9,714 nucleotides of DNA. It comes from Alphaproteobacteria bacterium. GTDB lineage: Bacteria; Pseudomonadota; Alphaproteobacteria; RF32; CAG-239. Position numbers and translations under genes: made by a program. Position 1 is the first letter of the stretch; every line of letters starts with the position of its first letter. Shown piece by piece: positions 1-6,394 of this stretch. The stretch is from assembly GCA_017557925.1 (NCBI GenBank), contig JAFYWO010000055.1:1-9714 (forward strand), read 5' to 3'. The notes below the pieces were generated by a model. The model saw nothing but the letters and a program-made list of their open reading frames with translations. It ran no database searches and was not told where the DNA came from.

Positions 1-87
1 GTGAAAGTAGGCATAAATATTTCGTTTATCCCCAAATTCATCTCCGGCAACTTAGTTTGTGAAAATAGAGTTGTCCGTAAACATTAA
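1..87 (+). CDS. 3' end of an unidentified gene (partial)
   Basis: Frame 1 is open from the window edge to a TAA at 85-87 and reads VKVGINISFIPKFISGNL, then ten more residues ending in VRKH. The true start lies outside the window. A + strand terminator follows about 40 bases later, as expected after a + strand gene. Frame 3 is also open for about 19 codons, so the frame choice is an inference. The fragment is too short to assign a family, and I do not recognise it. Confidence 0.4.
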   Translation: MKVGINISFIPKFISGNLVCENRVVRKH

Positions 88-128
88 GCGTAATGTTTAT
101 AACAGATAATTAAGTTTTTTTTGAAAAT

Positions 129-162
129 AAACAGTCCCTTTGTGAAAAGCGACTGTTTTTTT
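129..162 (+). terminator. Rho-independent terminator of the upstream gene
   Basis: An 8-bp stem AAACAGTC (129-136) / GACTGTTT (151-158) continues past one C-C mismatch into CTTT (138-141) / AAAG (146-149), with loop GTGA. Its 3' arm runs into T156-T162. The T run is on the + side only, so it ends + strand transcription from the gene finishing at 87. It separates that gene from the rhodanese gene. Confidence 0.75.
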
Positions 163-231
163 ATACCTAAAACTATTTATCATCTTTAATTACCTGACAT
201 CACTTATTATTTAGAAAACAAGGAGGCAAAA

Positions 232-564
232 ATGCGTTTCATAAAACCCGAAAATCTAGATAAAAACTCTATAATACTTGATGTCAGAAATAATACACAA
301 TATATCAAAGAACATCTTGCCCTTCCCCATATACCGATAGAAGCCAAAGACATAAAACCCAAAGAATTTATGCAAAAATATAATCCTAACGGCGAAAAAA
401 CCATAAACATACTATGTACTTATGGCGGACTATCATCAGAAGTCGCCCAAAAATTTGAAGAAGAAGGCTTTGACAACATAGCAGTAATTATAGGCGGAAT
501 TGTAGAAGCTGAAAACGAAGGCATAGAAATAATAAAATCTTCTTCACAACAACTTCCAAACTAA
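232..564 (+). CDS. Single-domain rhodanese-like protein
   Basis: A 110-residue protein of about the size of one rhodanese domain, with no signal peptide or membrane segment, so cytoplasmic. It opens with the usual strand and acidic signature (LDVR, residues 16-19), followed by a degenerate form of the GHIPGA region (E27-H28, then LPHIP). The active-site loop is C62-T-Y-G-G-L-S68, with C62 as the expected persulfide-forming cysteine, and a helix SEVAQKFEEEGF follows. Family members move sulfane sulfur to cyanide, thioredoxin or biosynthetic acceptors. The loop position that is often Arg is Leu66 here, so the acceptor cannot be guessed. The ATG at 232 has a strong AGGAGG at 221-226. No partner gene is nearby: a terminator lies before it and the next gene converges on it. 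Confidence 0.85.
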   Translation: MRFIKPENLDKNSIILDVRNNTQYIKEHLALPHIPIEAKDIKPKEFMQKYNPNGEKTINILCTYGGLSSEVAQKFEEEGFDNIAVIIGGIVEAENEGIEIIKSSSQQLPN

Positions 565-576
565 CAATTTAAAACA

Positions 577-611
577 AAAAAAAGAGCAACCGTTTATGTC
601 GCCCTTTTTTA
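577..611 (-). terminator. Terminator between convergent genes, best formed on the minus strand
   Basis: The arms are A578-C590 and G598-T610 around a 7-base loop. In + strand RNA the stem has two A-C mismatches (A585/C603 and A588/C600). In minus-strand RNA both become G-U pairs, giving an unbroken 13-pair stem followed by a U run. It therefore mainly terminates the lipoprotein gene that ends at 632, and may also stop the rhodanese transcript weakly. Confidence 0.7.
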
Positions 612-631
612 ATAAAACTCAAAATCAATAA

Positions 632-1408
632 CTAGATATCTAAAATTTTATATTCAATACCACTTTCATCAATATTCAAAATTTCAAGTTTAACACCTTC
701 AATTTCAACTTCCTTATCATACATAGGGAACATGAAAGTCTTTGAAGCTTCTATAGGCATACCGTTATTTGGAGAAACAGCACTATATTCAAATTCCATT
801 TGATAATCTTTCATTCCCATATAACGAATTTCAAAACCGCTAACAACTTCTTCTTTACTTGAAGTGCTCATTGTTTCATTTAAGAATTTAGTTCCAGTTG
901 GTTCTAAAATAAAAGAACTGTCCAACAAAGCCAATCTGTCATTGTAGATTCTACCAACTCTTGGGTAGACATTACCTCTTTCATCAATCAACAAAATATC
1001 TCCGATACGATTCGGTTCAAGAAGTCTCAAAACTTTACCGTTAATTTCTACTTCACCGATAGCTTTGTAAACTTTTTCATCAGAAAATTCAACCGGAACA
1101 GTTGCCGAAACCATAGCACCTTTAGATGTAGGTCTTACAAACTCATCAGAATGAGTTAATTTTTGATAGATTTTAGAAGAAACAACTATACCACCCGGAA
1201 CGGCATGTCTTGCAGAACCTGCCTTATAATCAGTAATAGCAATAGTTTCTGTTTCTGTTTCCTCAAAAGCACCTTCCATATAGTAGTTTATATTATATGT
1301 ATAGAAGAAATCAGTCAACGTATTACGTTTACCCAACGTATAATCTCCTTGGAAATATCCGCAAGAAGATAAACCTAAAATTCCTAAAACAACAAATATT
1401 TTTTTCAT
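632..1408 (-). CDS. Predicted lipoprotein of unknown function
   Basis: A 258-residue protein. The start is ATG at 1408, preceded by AAAGAGA on the minus strand. A longer reading from 1474 would add 22 residues before the signal peptide and is unlikely. The N terminus MKKIFVVLGILGLSSC is a type II signal peptide with lipobox LSS-C, so Cys16 should be lipidated and become residue 1 of the mature protein. Gly follows the Cys, with no Asp at +2, so outer-membrane sorting is possible if Lol rules apply. The rest looks beta-rich and polar, with no further membrane segment (for example GEVEINGKVLRLL and VEIEGVKLEILNI). I do not recognise a family. It is a single-gene unit, divergent from prmA, with a terminator just downstream. 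Confidence 0.8.
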   Translation of the reverse strand: MKKIFVVLGILGLSSCGYFQGDYTLGKRNTLTDFFYTYNINYYMEGAFEETETETIAITDYKAGSARHAVPGGIVVSSKIYQKLTHSDEFVRPTSKGAMVSATVPVEFSDEKVYKAIGEVEINGKVLRLLEPNRIGDILLIDERGNVYPRVGRIYNDRLALLDSSFILEPTGTKFLNETMSTSSKEEVVSGFEIRYMGMKDYQMEFEYSAVSPNNGMPIEASKTFMFPMYDKEVEIEGVKLEILNIDESGIEYKILDI

Positions 1409-1497
1409 AATATAATCTCTTTTTAACGTTTTCCTCACTATATTTATGCAACGATATAAAAAATATGTAAACAAAAATTCTATAAAAAGGTAAAACT
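1409..1497. promoter_or_regulatory. Divergent promoter region of the lipoprotein gene and the prmA operon
   Basis: These 89 AT-rich bases lie between two divergent start codons and must hold promoters for both. A TATGTA at 1464-1469 could be the -10 of the prmA operon, giving a 5' leader of roughly 20 bases. I see no convincing -35 for either direction and no clear operator, so exact boxes are not called. Confidence 0.4.
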
Positions 1498-2367
1498 ATG
1501 CACAAGATTAAACATAAAATACCGCTTATACGCTTCACTCCGGTTGAATTTATGGAAGAAAATATCATAAATTATTTAGAAGAAACCTTTGAGGTAGTAA
1601 GCATAAATTATACCGATTCCAATATGGAAGAATATATTTGTTATGCTAACCCTTCTTTTGATGTAGAAAAATTCATAAAAGAAACACAAAACCTACCATT
1701 TGCTCTACCTCAATTTCAAGTAGAAACATTAGAAGATAAAAATTGGTTAACCGAAAATGTCATAAAATTTTCTCCTTTTGAAGTAGGTGATTTTTTAATC
1801 TACGGCATACACGAAGTAACCACCCCTAAAACAGACAAAATACCTGTTCAGGTCTACGCTGCCACAGCCTTTGGCTCCGAACACCCAACAACGAAAATGT
1901 GCTTAACCGCAATTACCGAACTAAAAAACTTAATCACTCCCCAAAAAATATTGGATATGGGAACAGGTTCGGGTATACTAAGCATTGCCTCTTCAAAATT
2001 ATGGAACGAAAAAACAAAAATCATCTCAGCAGACATAGACCCTGAATCAGTAGATGTAACACACTCCAACACAATAACCAACAACCAAAACAATTACATC
2101 ACCGCCATATTAAGTGACGGCTATAATAATCCAATGATTAAAGAAAACTCCCCTTTTGACATCATATTGGCAAACATCCTTCTAAACCCGCTAAAAACTA
2201 TGACACAAGATGCCTACGATTCTCTTATAAAAAACGGCTATTACCTTATATCCGGTTTCATATCAAACCAATTAGAAGACATCATAAACCACCACACCTC
2301 ATTTGGTTTTAAAGTCATAAAAATATACGAACAAGAAAATTGGCACGCAGTTCTTTTACAAAAATAG
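1498..2367 (+). CDS. prmA: Ribosomal protein L11 methyltransferase
   Basis: PrmA uses S-adenosylmethionine to methylate amino groups of ribosomal protein L11 in the cytoplasm. The 289-residue length matches the family (about 290). The N-terminal substrate-binding domain ends in the family-typical NWLTENVIKFSPFEVGDF (82-99). The catalytic domain has AFGSEHPTT (124-132, the AFGTGxHxTT signature), SAM motif I ILDMGTGSGIL (151-161), the acidic ADIDPESV (178-185) and the DIILANILLNPL catalytic loop (221-232). It closes with NWHAVLLQK. The ATG at 1498 has a weak AAGG about 8 bases upstream; Met19 is an alternative, but it would remove the first N-terminal strand. It is the first gene of a three-gene operon. 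Its stop codon lies inside the ribosome binding site of the next gene, so the two are probably translationally coupled. Confidence 0.95.
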   Translation: MHKIKHKIPLIRFTPVEFMEENIINYLEETFEVVSINYTDSNMEEYICYANPSFDVEKFIKETQNLPFALPQFQVETLEDKNWLTENVIKFSPFEVGDFLIYGIHEVTTPKTDKIPVQVYAATAFGSEHPTTKMCLTAITELKNLITPQKILDMGTGSGILSIASSKLWNEKTKIISADIDPESVDVTHSNTITNNQNNYITAILSDGYNNPMIKENSPFDIILANILLNPLKTMTQDAYDSLIKNGYYLISGFISNQLEDIINHHTSFGFKVIKIYEQENWHAVLLQK

Positions 2368-2376
2368 GAGCAAATT

Positions 2377-4062
2377 ATGAGCATAAAAAGCATACAAGAG
2401 CACTTACAAAAAAATAACCTGCATGGTCAAATTATCACAATGTCCAACTTATTTATAGCTCAAGATATCCGTGATGATGAAAATAAAATAAAAGAACTCA
2501 CAAATTTCACCGGTTCAACAGCGTTATTATTTGTAACTCAAAAAAATGCTTATCTTTTTGTTGATGGTCGCTACATACTGCAAGCCAAAAAAGAAACAAA
2601 CCCCAAACTTATAGAACTAATACTTCAAGATGATGAAGCTTTCTGCTCATTAAGTAAAACCCTAAAAAAGCTCTATAAAAATTCATCTGCAACCATTTTG
2701 TATAATCCTTGGGAAATTTCGGAACAAACCAAATTGTTTCTACAAAAAGAACTCCCGAATATCAACTTTTCTTCTGTTCCCAACCCAAGCTATAACCTTA
2801 CTCAAACCATAGCCAAGACATTCACTCATCAAAAAAAATTCACAGGTCTTTCAACAAACGAAAAATTGACTTTCGTTCTTAATTATATGAAACAACAAAA
2901 AATAGACAACTACCTGATAACATCACCGGCAAATGCTTCTTGGTTATTAAATATGCGTTCTAATGCTCTAAAACACAGTCCGGTATTCAGAGCCTATGTT
3001 CTTATAAACAAAACAGGAACCTGCAAAGTATTTGCAAACTCAACAAACTACACCAAAGCTCTACCGTTAGAAGCTTTGGAAGACACCTTAAAAAATACTC
3101 CAAAACTTGCAACCGACTACAGAACAACCCCTTCCATCATAATAGACTTTGCACCTTCAATACAAAACTATAAAGACCCGATAGAAAATCTGAAATCCAT
3201 AAAAAATCCAACCGAATTAAAAGGTTTTGAACAAGCTCATATAAGAGACGGAGTAGCCGTAACCAAATTTCTCTACTGGTTATCTAAAAACTATTCACAA
3301 AAAACAGAATTAGATATAGCTCAAAAACTAACCTCATTACGACAAGAAGAAAAAAACTACTACTCCGACAGTTTCAATACCATTTCAGCCTTTGGAGCAA
3401 ATGGAGCAATCGTTCATTATGCGCCAACGCCAAAAAACAACTTAACCTTAAAAAAAGGCTCTCTGTTGCTACTTGATAGCGGAGCACAATATTATGACGG
3501 AACAACCGATATTACACGAACAATATCCATAGGTAAACCCACCGAAGATATGAAACAAAATTATACTCTTGTCCTAAAATCGCACATATCACTTGCAACA
3601 GCCGTATTTCCAGAAGGCACTTCCGGAGAAAAATTAGATATACTTGCCCGAAACAGTTTGCTTCAACACAACTTAAATTACGCACACGGAACAGGACACG
3701 GTGTCGGTCATTTTTCAAACGTTCACGAAGGACCATTTAGAATATCCATAAATTCAAACAGCAATATTCCGTTGCAAAAAGGAATGGTTACATCCATAGA
3801 GCCGGGATATTATAAAGAAAATCATTATGGTATACGCATAGAAAACCTCTACCAAATCATCAAATATCAAAAAACACCATACCTTACTTTTAAGGCATTA
3901 ACCCTTGTTCCTTTTGATAAAAATTTAATCTTAAAAGACCTTTTAACCAACGAAGAAATAGATTATATAAATACCTACCATCAACAAGTATTCAATAACT
4001 TAAAAAAATATTTAAGTCGTTTGGAACTTGATTGGTTGAAAGATAAAACCTCCCCCATATAA
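2377..4062 (+). CDS. Aminopeptidase P, long form (Xaa-Pro aminopeptidase, M24B)
   Basis: This cytosolic metallopeptidase removes an N-terminal residue that precedes proline. At 561 residues it has the long architecture: two creatinase-like N-terminal domains (about 1-270) and a C-terminal pita-bread M24 domain. The dinuclear metal ligands are visible: D367 (LLDSGA), D378 (GTTDITRT), H441 (GTGHGVG), E475 (IEPGYY) and E489 (GIRIEN). The catalytic histidines H347 and H450 are also present. From memory of human XPNPEP1 numbering (D415, D426, H489, E523, E537), the spacing is identical at all five positions. This supports the XPNPEP1-like subfamily rather than short E. coli-type PepP. The Shine-Dalgarno AGGAG (2366-2370) overlaps the prmA stop. 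The next gene follows after 11 bases. Confidence 0.93.
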   Translation: MSIKSIQEHLQKNNLHGQIITMSNLFIAQDIRDDENKIKELTNFTGSTALLFVTQKNAYLFVDGRYILQAKKETNPKLIELILQDDEAFCSLSKTLKKLYKNSSATILYNPWEISEQTKLFLQKELPNINFSSVPNPSYNLTQTIAKTFTHQKKFTGLSTNEKLTFVLNYMKQQKIDNYLITSPANASWLLNMRSNALKHSPVFRAYVLINKTGTCKVFANSTNYTKALPLEALEDTLKNTPKLATDYRTTPSIIIDFAPSIQNYKDPIENLKSIKNPTELKGFEQAHIRDGVAVTKFLYWLSKNYSQKTELDIAQKLTSLRQEEKNYYSDSFNTISAFGANGAIVHYAPTPKNNLTLKKGSLLLLDSGAQYYDGTTDITRTISIGKPTEDMKQNYTLVLKSHISLATAVFPEGTSGEKLDILARNSLLQHNLNYAHGTGHGVGHFSNVHEGPFRISINSNSNIPLQKGMVTSIEPGYYKENHYGIRIENLYQIIKYQKTPYLTFKALTLVPFDKNLILKDLLTNEEIDYINTYHQQVFNNLKKYLSRLELDWLKDKTSPI

Positions 4063-4073
4063 GAGCAAATAAA

Positions 4074-4517
4074 ATGCTAAAAATTTACCCTATGATACTG
4101 GCACTTTTTATTTCCGTAAAAGGTGCTTTTTCTTTCCCTTTATACCAAGAACTTTATACCTCGCCGAACCTAACACAAAAAAACGAGTTAATTATCTTTT
4201 ATAACTCGCTTAGACCTTGCTTTAATTGTCCGAAAATCGTTTCAAACCTTATAAATATCATAAAACAAAACTATACCTCAAAAAATTTTTCTTTCTACCT
4301 TATTGATCTTAAATTACATCCTCATTTCATTCCAATTTTCAACCTCACATCACCACTTAATTTAGTAGCCATACGCATTCAAGATGGTTCGCCATCAGGA
4401 TACCAAAAACTCCCCTATCCGATACTCAACCAAAATGACCTCATATCTCTAAGCCAAACAATAACCGAATTTATCAATATTTTTTTCAACATACCGATAA
4501 AATTATCTAAAAATTAG
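4074..4517 (+). CDS. Small exported CxxC thioredoxin-like protein
   Basis: A 147-residue protein, third in the prmA operon, starting 11 bases after the aminopeptidase stop with GAG upstream of ATG 4074. Residues 1-20 are a hydrophobic signal peptide (possible cleavage after AFS), so the product should be periplasmic or membrane-anchored. The mature part starts with a strand (ELIIFYNS) leading to R47-P-C49-F-N-C52, then a helix, and a second strand SFYLIDL. This is the strand-CxxC-helix-strand order of a thioredoxin fold. The pattern FYNSLRPCFNCPKIV resembles short ArsF-type thioredoxin-like proteins, but that match is from memory and weak. A clear cis-Pro loop is not obvious, so thiol redox or metal-binding activity is an inference. 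Confidence 0.6.
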   Translation: MLKIYPMILALFISVKGAFSFPLYQELYTSPNLTQKNELIIFYNSLRPCFNCPKIVSNLINIIKQNYTSKNFSFYLIDLKLHPHFIPIFNLTSPLNLVAIRIQDGSPSGYQKLPYPILNQNDLISLSQTITEFINIFFNIPIKLSKN

Positions 4518-4539
4518 TAATTTATAACTGATAATCCCC

Positions 4540-4568
4540 AAAAAAGAAAGTGCAACTAACCCTTTTTT
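4540..4568 (+). terminator. Weak candidate terminator after the prmA operon
   Basis: AAAAAAG (4540-4546) can pair with CTTTTTT (4562-4568), with a small inner AGT/ACT stem (4549-4551 and 4555-4557) and internal loops. The stem is nearly all A-T and interrupted, so termination may be leaky and some read-through into the next gene is possible. Confidence 0.3.
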
Positions 4569-4569
4569 A

Positions 4570-4578
4570 TGTTAGAAT
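4570..4578 (+). promoter_or_regulatory. Candidate extended -10 promoter of the 4600 gene
   Basis: TGTTAGAAT fits an extended -10 (TGn followed by TAGAAT at 4573-4578). There is no good -35 at the usual distance. Transcription would start near 4585, leaving a short leader that contains the AGGAG Shine-Dalgarno before ATG 4600. Confidence 0.4.
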
Positions 4579-4599
4579 CATAAAAACAAGGAGAGTAAT

Positions 4600-5235
4600 A
4601 TGAATAAAATTATTTCGTGGATAAAAAAATTAAATTCAAAAGAAATATATACCAAACCACAACGTTTTATTGATTTAAAACGTGCTACAAGTATTATAGA
4701 ATTTCTAACCCCCGGACATCCTCTTTACGATAATTTGGCACAAAAAGAAGAAGACAAGTTACGTATTCTTGCTCCAAACGATTCCGCTTTTGATGAAACA
4801 AGCCTAAACCATAATTTCATAGCAACAGTGCGCTATAATGATAGAAGCTTTTTGGTAATAAACTCACTAAAACATTTCAAAGAGCAAAGTATTGGCGGTC
4901 TTTTGCAGTATGATGAAAATATTTTTAATGTAATTCCTTTTTTTGAAACTGAAGATGAATACCAAACATCTTACGATTTCACATTTTCAGAAACCTATGA
5001 ATATGACCATCCGGTAGAATTATATACTTTTACCTACCATTCATCTAAAAATTCCGGAAAAATCAGCTTAAACCGTGGTAAAATCCCTATCACAATAAAT
5101 ATGATAGACAACAACCGTCTATTGTTTACTCAAAAACTGACACCGGAAGAAATAGAGATTGTAGACTACGTCATCATCCCTGCAGTAGATGCTTTCAAAA
5201 ATATACGAGAAAAACAAAAAGCAAAAATTTCATAA
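4600..5235 (+). CDS. Conserved-looking cytoplasmic protein of unknown function
   Basis: A 211-residue protein that I do not recognise. The start is ATG 4600 with AAGGAG about 6 bases upstream. It has no signal peptide and no membrane segment. The N terminus is basic and helical (MNKIISWIKKLNSKEIY). The middle alternates short strands (FIATVRYNDRSFLVIN, PVELYTFTYHS), suggesting a mixed alpha/beta fold. The C terminus is a charged helix (LTPEEIEIVDYVIIPAVDAF) followed by a Lys-rich end. Codon use matches its neighbours, and the intact 211 codons with a good ribosome site and a following terminator argue that it is a real gene. It appears to be a single-gene unit and its context gives no functional hint. 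Confidence 0.75.
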   Translation: MNKIISWIKKLNSKEIYTKPQRFIDLKRATSIIEFLTPGHPLYDNLAQKEEDKLRILAPNDSAFDETSLNHNFIATVRYNDRSFLVINSLKHFKEQSIGGLLQYDENIFNVIPFFETEDEYQTSYDFTFSETYEYDHPVELYTFTYHSSKNSGKISLNRGKIPITINMIDNNRLLFTQKLTPEEIEIVDYVIIPAVDAFKNIREKQKAKIS

Positions 5236-5256
5236 CATAATTCTAAAGAAAAAAAC

Positions 5257-5290
5257 AGCGGACAACCCAATAAAGTTTCCGCTTTTTTTT
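5257..5290 (+). terminator. Rho-independent terminator of the 4600 gene
   Basis: AGCGGA (5257-5262) pairs perfectly with TCCGCT (5278-5283). AAC (5264-5266) and GTT (5275-5277) extend the stem past a one-base bulge. The run T5283-T5290 follows directly. The arms hold no A-C mismatches, as expected for a + strand terminator. Confidence 0.85.
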
Positions 5291-5335
5291 ATATCCGACA
5301 TAAAACCAAATATCTATTTTTTTCAACCTATTGCC

Positions 5336-5362
5336 AGCTTAACTTTTTTCAAAAAATAAGCT
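5336..5362. repeat. Inverted repeat overlapping the promoter of a mini-transcript
   Basis: AGCTTA (5336-5341) and TAAGCT (5357-5362) flank TTTTTT (5344-5349) and AAAAAA (5351-5356), giving two 6-bp arms in register apart from a two-base bulge. The element covers the -35 zone of the TATACT box at 5367-5372, so it could be an operator. It could instead be a terminator-like hairpin: its minus-strand reading lacks a following U run, and the + strand reading has none either. Confidence 0.5.
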
Positions 5363-5366
5363 AAAT

Positions 5367-5372
5367 TATACT
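5367..5372 (+). promoter_or_regulatory. Predicted -10 box of the leucine-rich mini-ORF
   Basis: TATACT at 5367-5372 matches the sigma-70 -10 consensus at five of six bases and is the same hexamer as the ssrA -10 (8174-8179). The -35 position is occupied by the T run of the inverted repeat and is poor, so activity may need a regulator. Transcription would start near 5379, just before the Shine-Dalgarno. Confidence 0.5.
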
Positions 5373-5394
5373 TACACTAAAAAAGGAGAAGAAA

Positions 5395-5424
5395 ATGATG
5401 TTACTACTTTTATTAACTTTATAA
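5395..5424 (+). CDS. Leucine-rich nine-residue mini-ORF (leader-peptide-like)
   Basis: ATG ATG TTA CTA CTT TTA TTA ACT TTA TAA encodes MMLLLLLTL, with six leucine codons among nine. A strong AGGAG (5384-5388) sits at ideal spacing before ATG 5395, a -10 box lies about 25 bases upstream and a terminator follows at 5452. Promoter, ribosome site, run of one amino acid and terminator are the parts of an attenuation leader such as leuL. Here no leucine gene follows, since the next gene is on the opposite strand. CTCCT at 5433-5437 could pair with the AGGAG and mask it. The peptide could alternatively be a tiny hydrophobic membrane peptide or a chance ORF. Translation is inferred only from the strength of the signals. 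Confidence 0.45.
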   Translation: MMLLLLLTL

Positions 5425-5451
5425 CCCTAAAACTCCTCTCGCATCCCACAC

Positions 5452-5485
5452 AAAAAAAGGCCGTTCATAAGAACAGCCTTTTTTT
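5452..5485 (-). terminator. Bidirectional terminator, best formed on the minus strand
   Basis: The arms are A5452-C5466 and G5471-T5485 with loop ATAA. In + strand RNA there is one C-A mismatch (C5462/A5475), which becomes a U-G pair in minus-strand RNA. Long A and T runs flank both arms. It lies 2 bases after the stop of the minus-strand gene ending at 5488, and also ends the + strand mini-transcript carrying the leucine-rich ORF. Confidence 0.85.
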
Positions 5486-5487
5486 GG

Positions 5488-6081
5488 TTATTTAGCTTTC
5501 GCAAAATATTCGCTCAGCAAACCGTTGAACTCGGGATCTTCCAGTTCAGCTATTGCTGAGATAACACTTGGACTAAGCTTAGCTCTATCAAATATTACTT
5601 TGATAGCTGCACTGCAACCCATTCTGACGATATCAACATCAGCAGAAACAGATATATCCATGCTTGCTAATTTCACCATCACCTTTTCATCCCCTATTGA
5701 AAGCATTTGAAACACCGCTTCATCCGTGAAATAATCACGTTCAAGCAACTTATCAATATACTTCTGATTGCCTGACTTTAAGATAGTCTCAACAACCACG
5801 GATACCGCCCCAAGTTCTTCAATCACAAGAAAAACTTCGTCATCATTTCCTTTCTTGATTTCTCTTGAAAGACGAGACACAAACAAATAAGGGCGATTTT
5901 CAAGCAAGTCCTTATCAAGGGTTCTCACAAAAGCTGTATCATCGCAATCTCTGCCATTCTTAGCCTTACGCTCCTTCTTCATGTCTTTTTTAACATAAGA
6001 AGGACACTCATTTTCAAACTTACCTTGCAAGTCAAGGTGTTCTTGGCTATTAGCCATCCAGTCTTCTAATTCTCTATACAT
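5488..6081 (-). CDS. Hypothetical protein, helical, unknown function
   Basis: About 197 residues from the ATG at 6081. A TTG at 6105 would add eight residues and an ATG at 6057 would remove eight. None of the three has a convincing Shine-Dalgarno, though AGAAG precedes the 6057 start, so the start is uncertain. There is no signal peptide or membrane segment. The N-terminal third is highly charged, with a Lys/Arg cluster (VKKDMKKERKAKNGRD). The rest looks like a series of amphipathic helices (DDEVFLVIEELGAVSVVVET, KYIDKLLERDYFTDEAVFQM, ISAIAELEDPEFNGLLSEYF), suggesting a HEAT/armadillo-like or DUF2336-like solenoid. That is a shape impression, not a family match. A terminator follows immediately. 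It is a single-gene unit, convergent with the leucine-rich mini-ORF. Confidence 0.7.
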   Translation of the reverse strand: MYRELEDWMANSQEHLDLQGKFENECPSYVKKDMKKERKAKNGRDCDDTAFVRTLDKDLLENRPYLFVSRLSREIKKGNDDEVFLVIEELGAVSVVVETILKSGNQKYIDKLLERDYFTDEAVFQMLSIGDEKVMVKLASMDISVSADVDIVRMGCSAAIKVIFDRAKLSPSVISAIAELEDPEFNGLLSEYFAKAK

Positions 6082-6394
6082 ATTTTTACGAATTAGGTTT
6101 GACAATAGGTTAATTCACACTCACGCAAGATTATGCATACACCAAGATAACCCATATTCCACCTGAAACAAAAAAGCTCAGACAAAATTATAAACCACTT
6201 AATAATAAACAAAAATCTATACGATCAAATTTAATCTACCACATTTTTTACTTTAAGTCAATATTTTTCAACCCAAAACAAACAATTAACAAAACCATAT
6301 ATACGCTTGTGCATACTCAAACCTTTAGTCTTGCCTTTAAAACAAATATCTAGCATACTGCAAACAATTTTTTATTTTAATAGAGGACTAAAAA
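6082..6394. other. Intergenic region with no gene, strongly C-rich on the + strand
   Basis: No open frame of useful length and no RNA gene are visible. It separates two divergent genes and must hold both promoters. For the minus gene, an extended CATAAT (minus strand, complement of about 6130-6135, within TATGCATAAT) is a possible -10 without a good -35. For the + gene see the promoter at 6331-6359. A hand count over 6121-6300 gives 9 G and 40 C on the + strand, an extreme asymmetry for non-coding DNA. Confidence 0.6.
6331..6359 (+). promoter_or_regulatory. Predicted sigma-70 promoter of the DUF1015-gpt operon
   Basis: TTGCCT (6331-6336) and CATACT (6354-6359) are separated by 17 bases and each matches consensus at four of six positions. 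Transcription would start near 6366, giving a leader of about 29 bases with AGAGGA (6382-6387) before ATG 6395. Confidence 0.5.

Noticed and set aside
62..70. Mobile-element ends or attachment sites near the window start and in the 6082-6394 gap
   Set aside because: No transposase or integrase frame, terminal inverted repeats or target duplications could be found. The short similar words, such as GCATAC near 6134 and 6311, are too small.
207..410. Minus-strand 67-codon open frame opposite the rhodanese gene
   Set aside because: It overlaps a recognised rhodanese domain on the other strand and covers that gene's promoter and ribosome site. It shows no independent signals.
1409..1474. Longer 280-residue form of the lipoprotein starting at 1474
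   Set aside because: The extra 22 residues would bury the lipoprotein signal peptide, and the region is needed for the divergent promoters. ATG 1408 begins a textbook signal with lipobox.
5395..5485. Functional leucine operon attenuator or T-box controlling a downstream gene
   Set aside because: No + strand gene follows before 6395, and no T-box or specifier structure is visible. It is therefore kept only as an orphan leader-like element.
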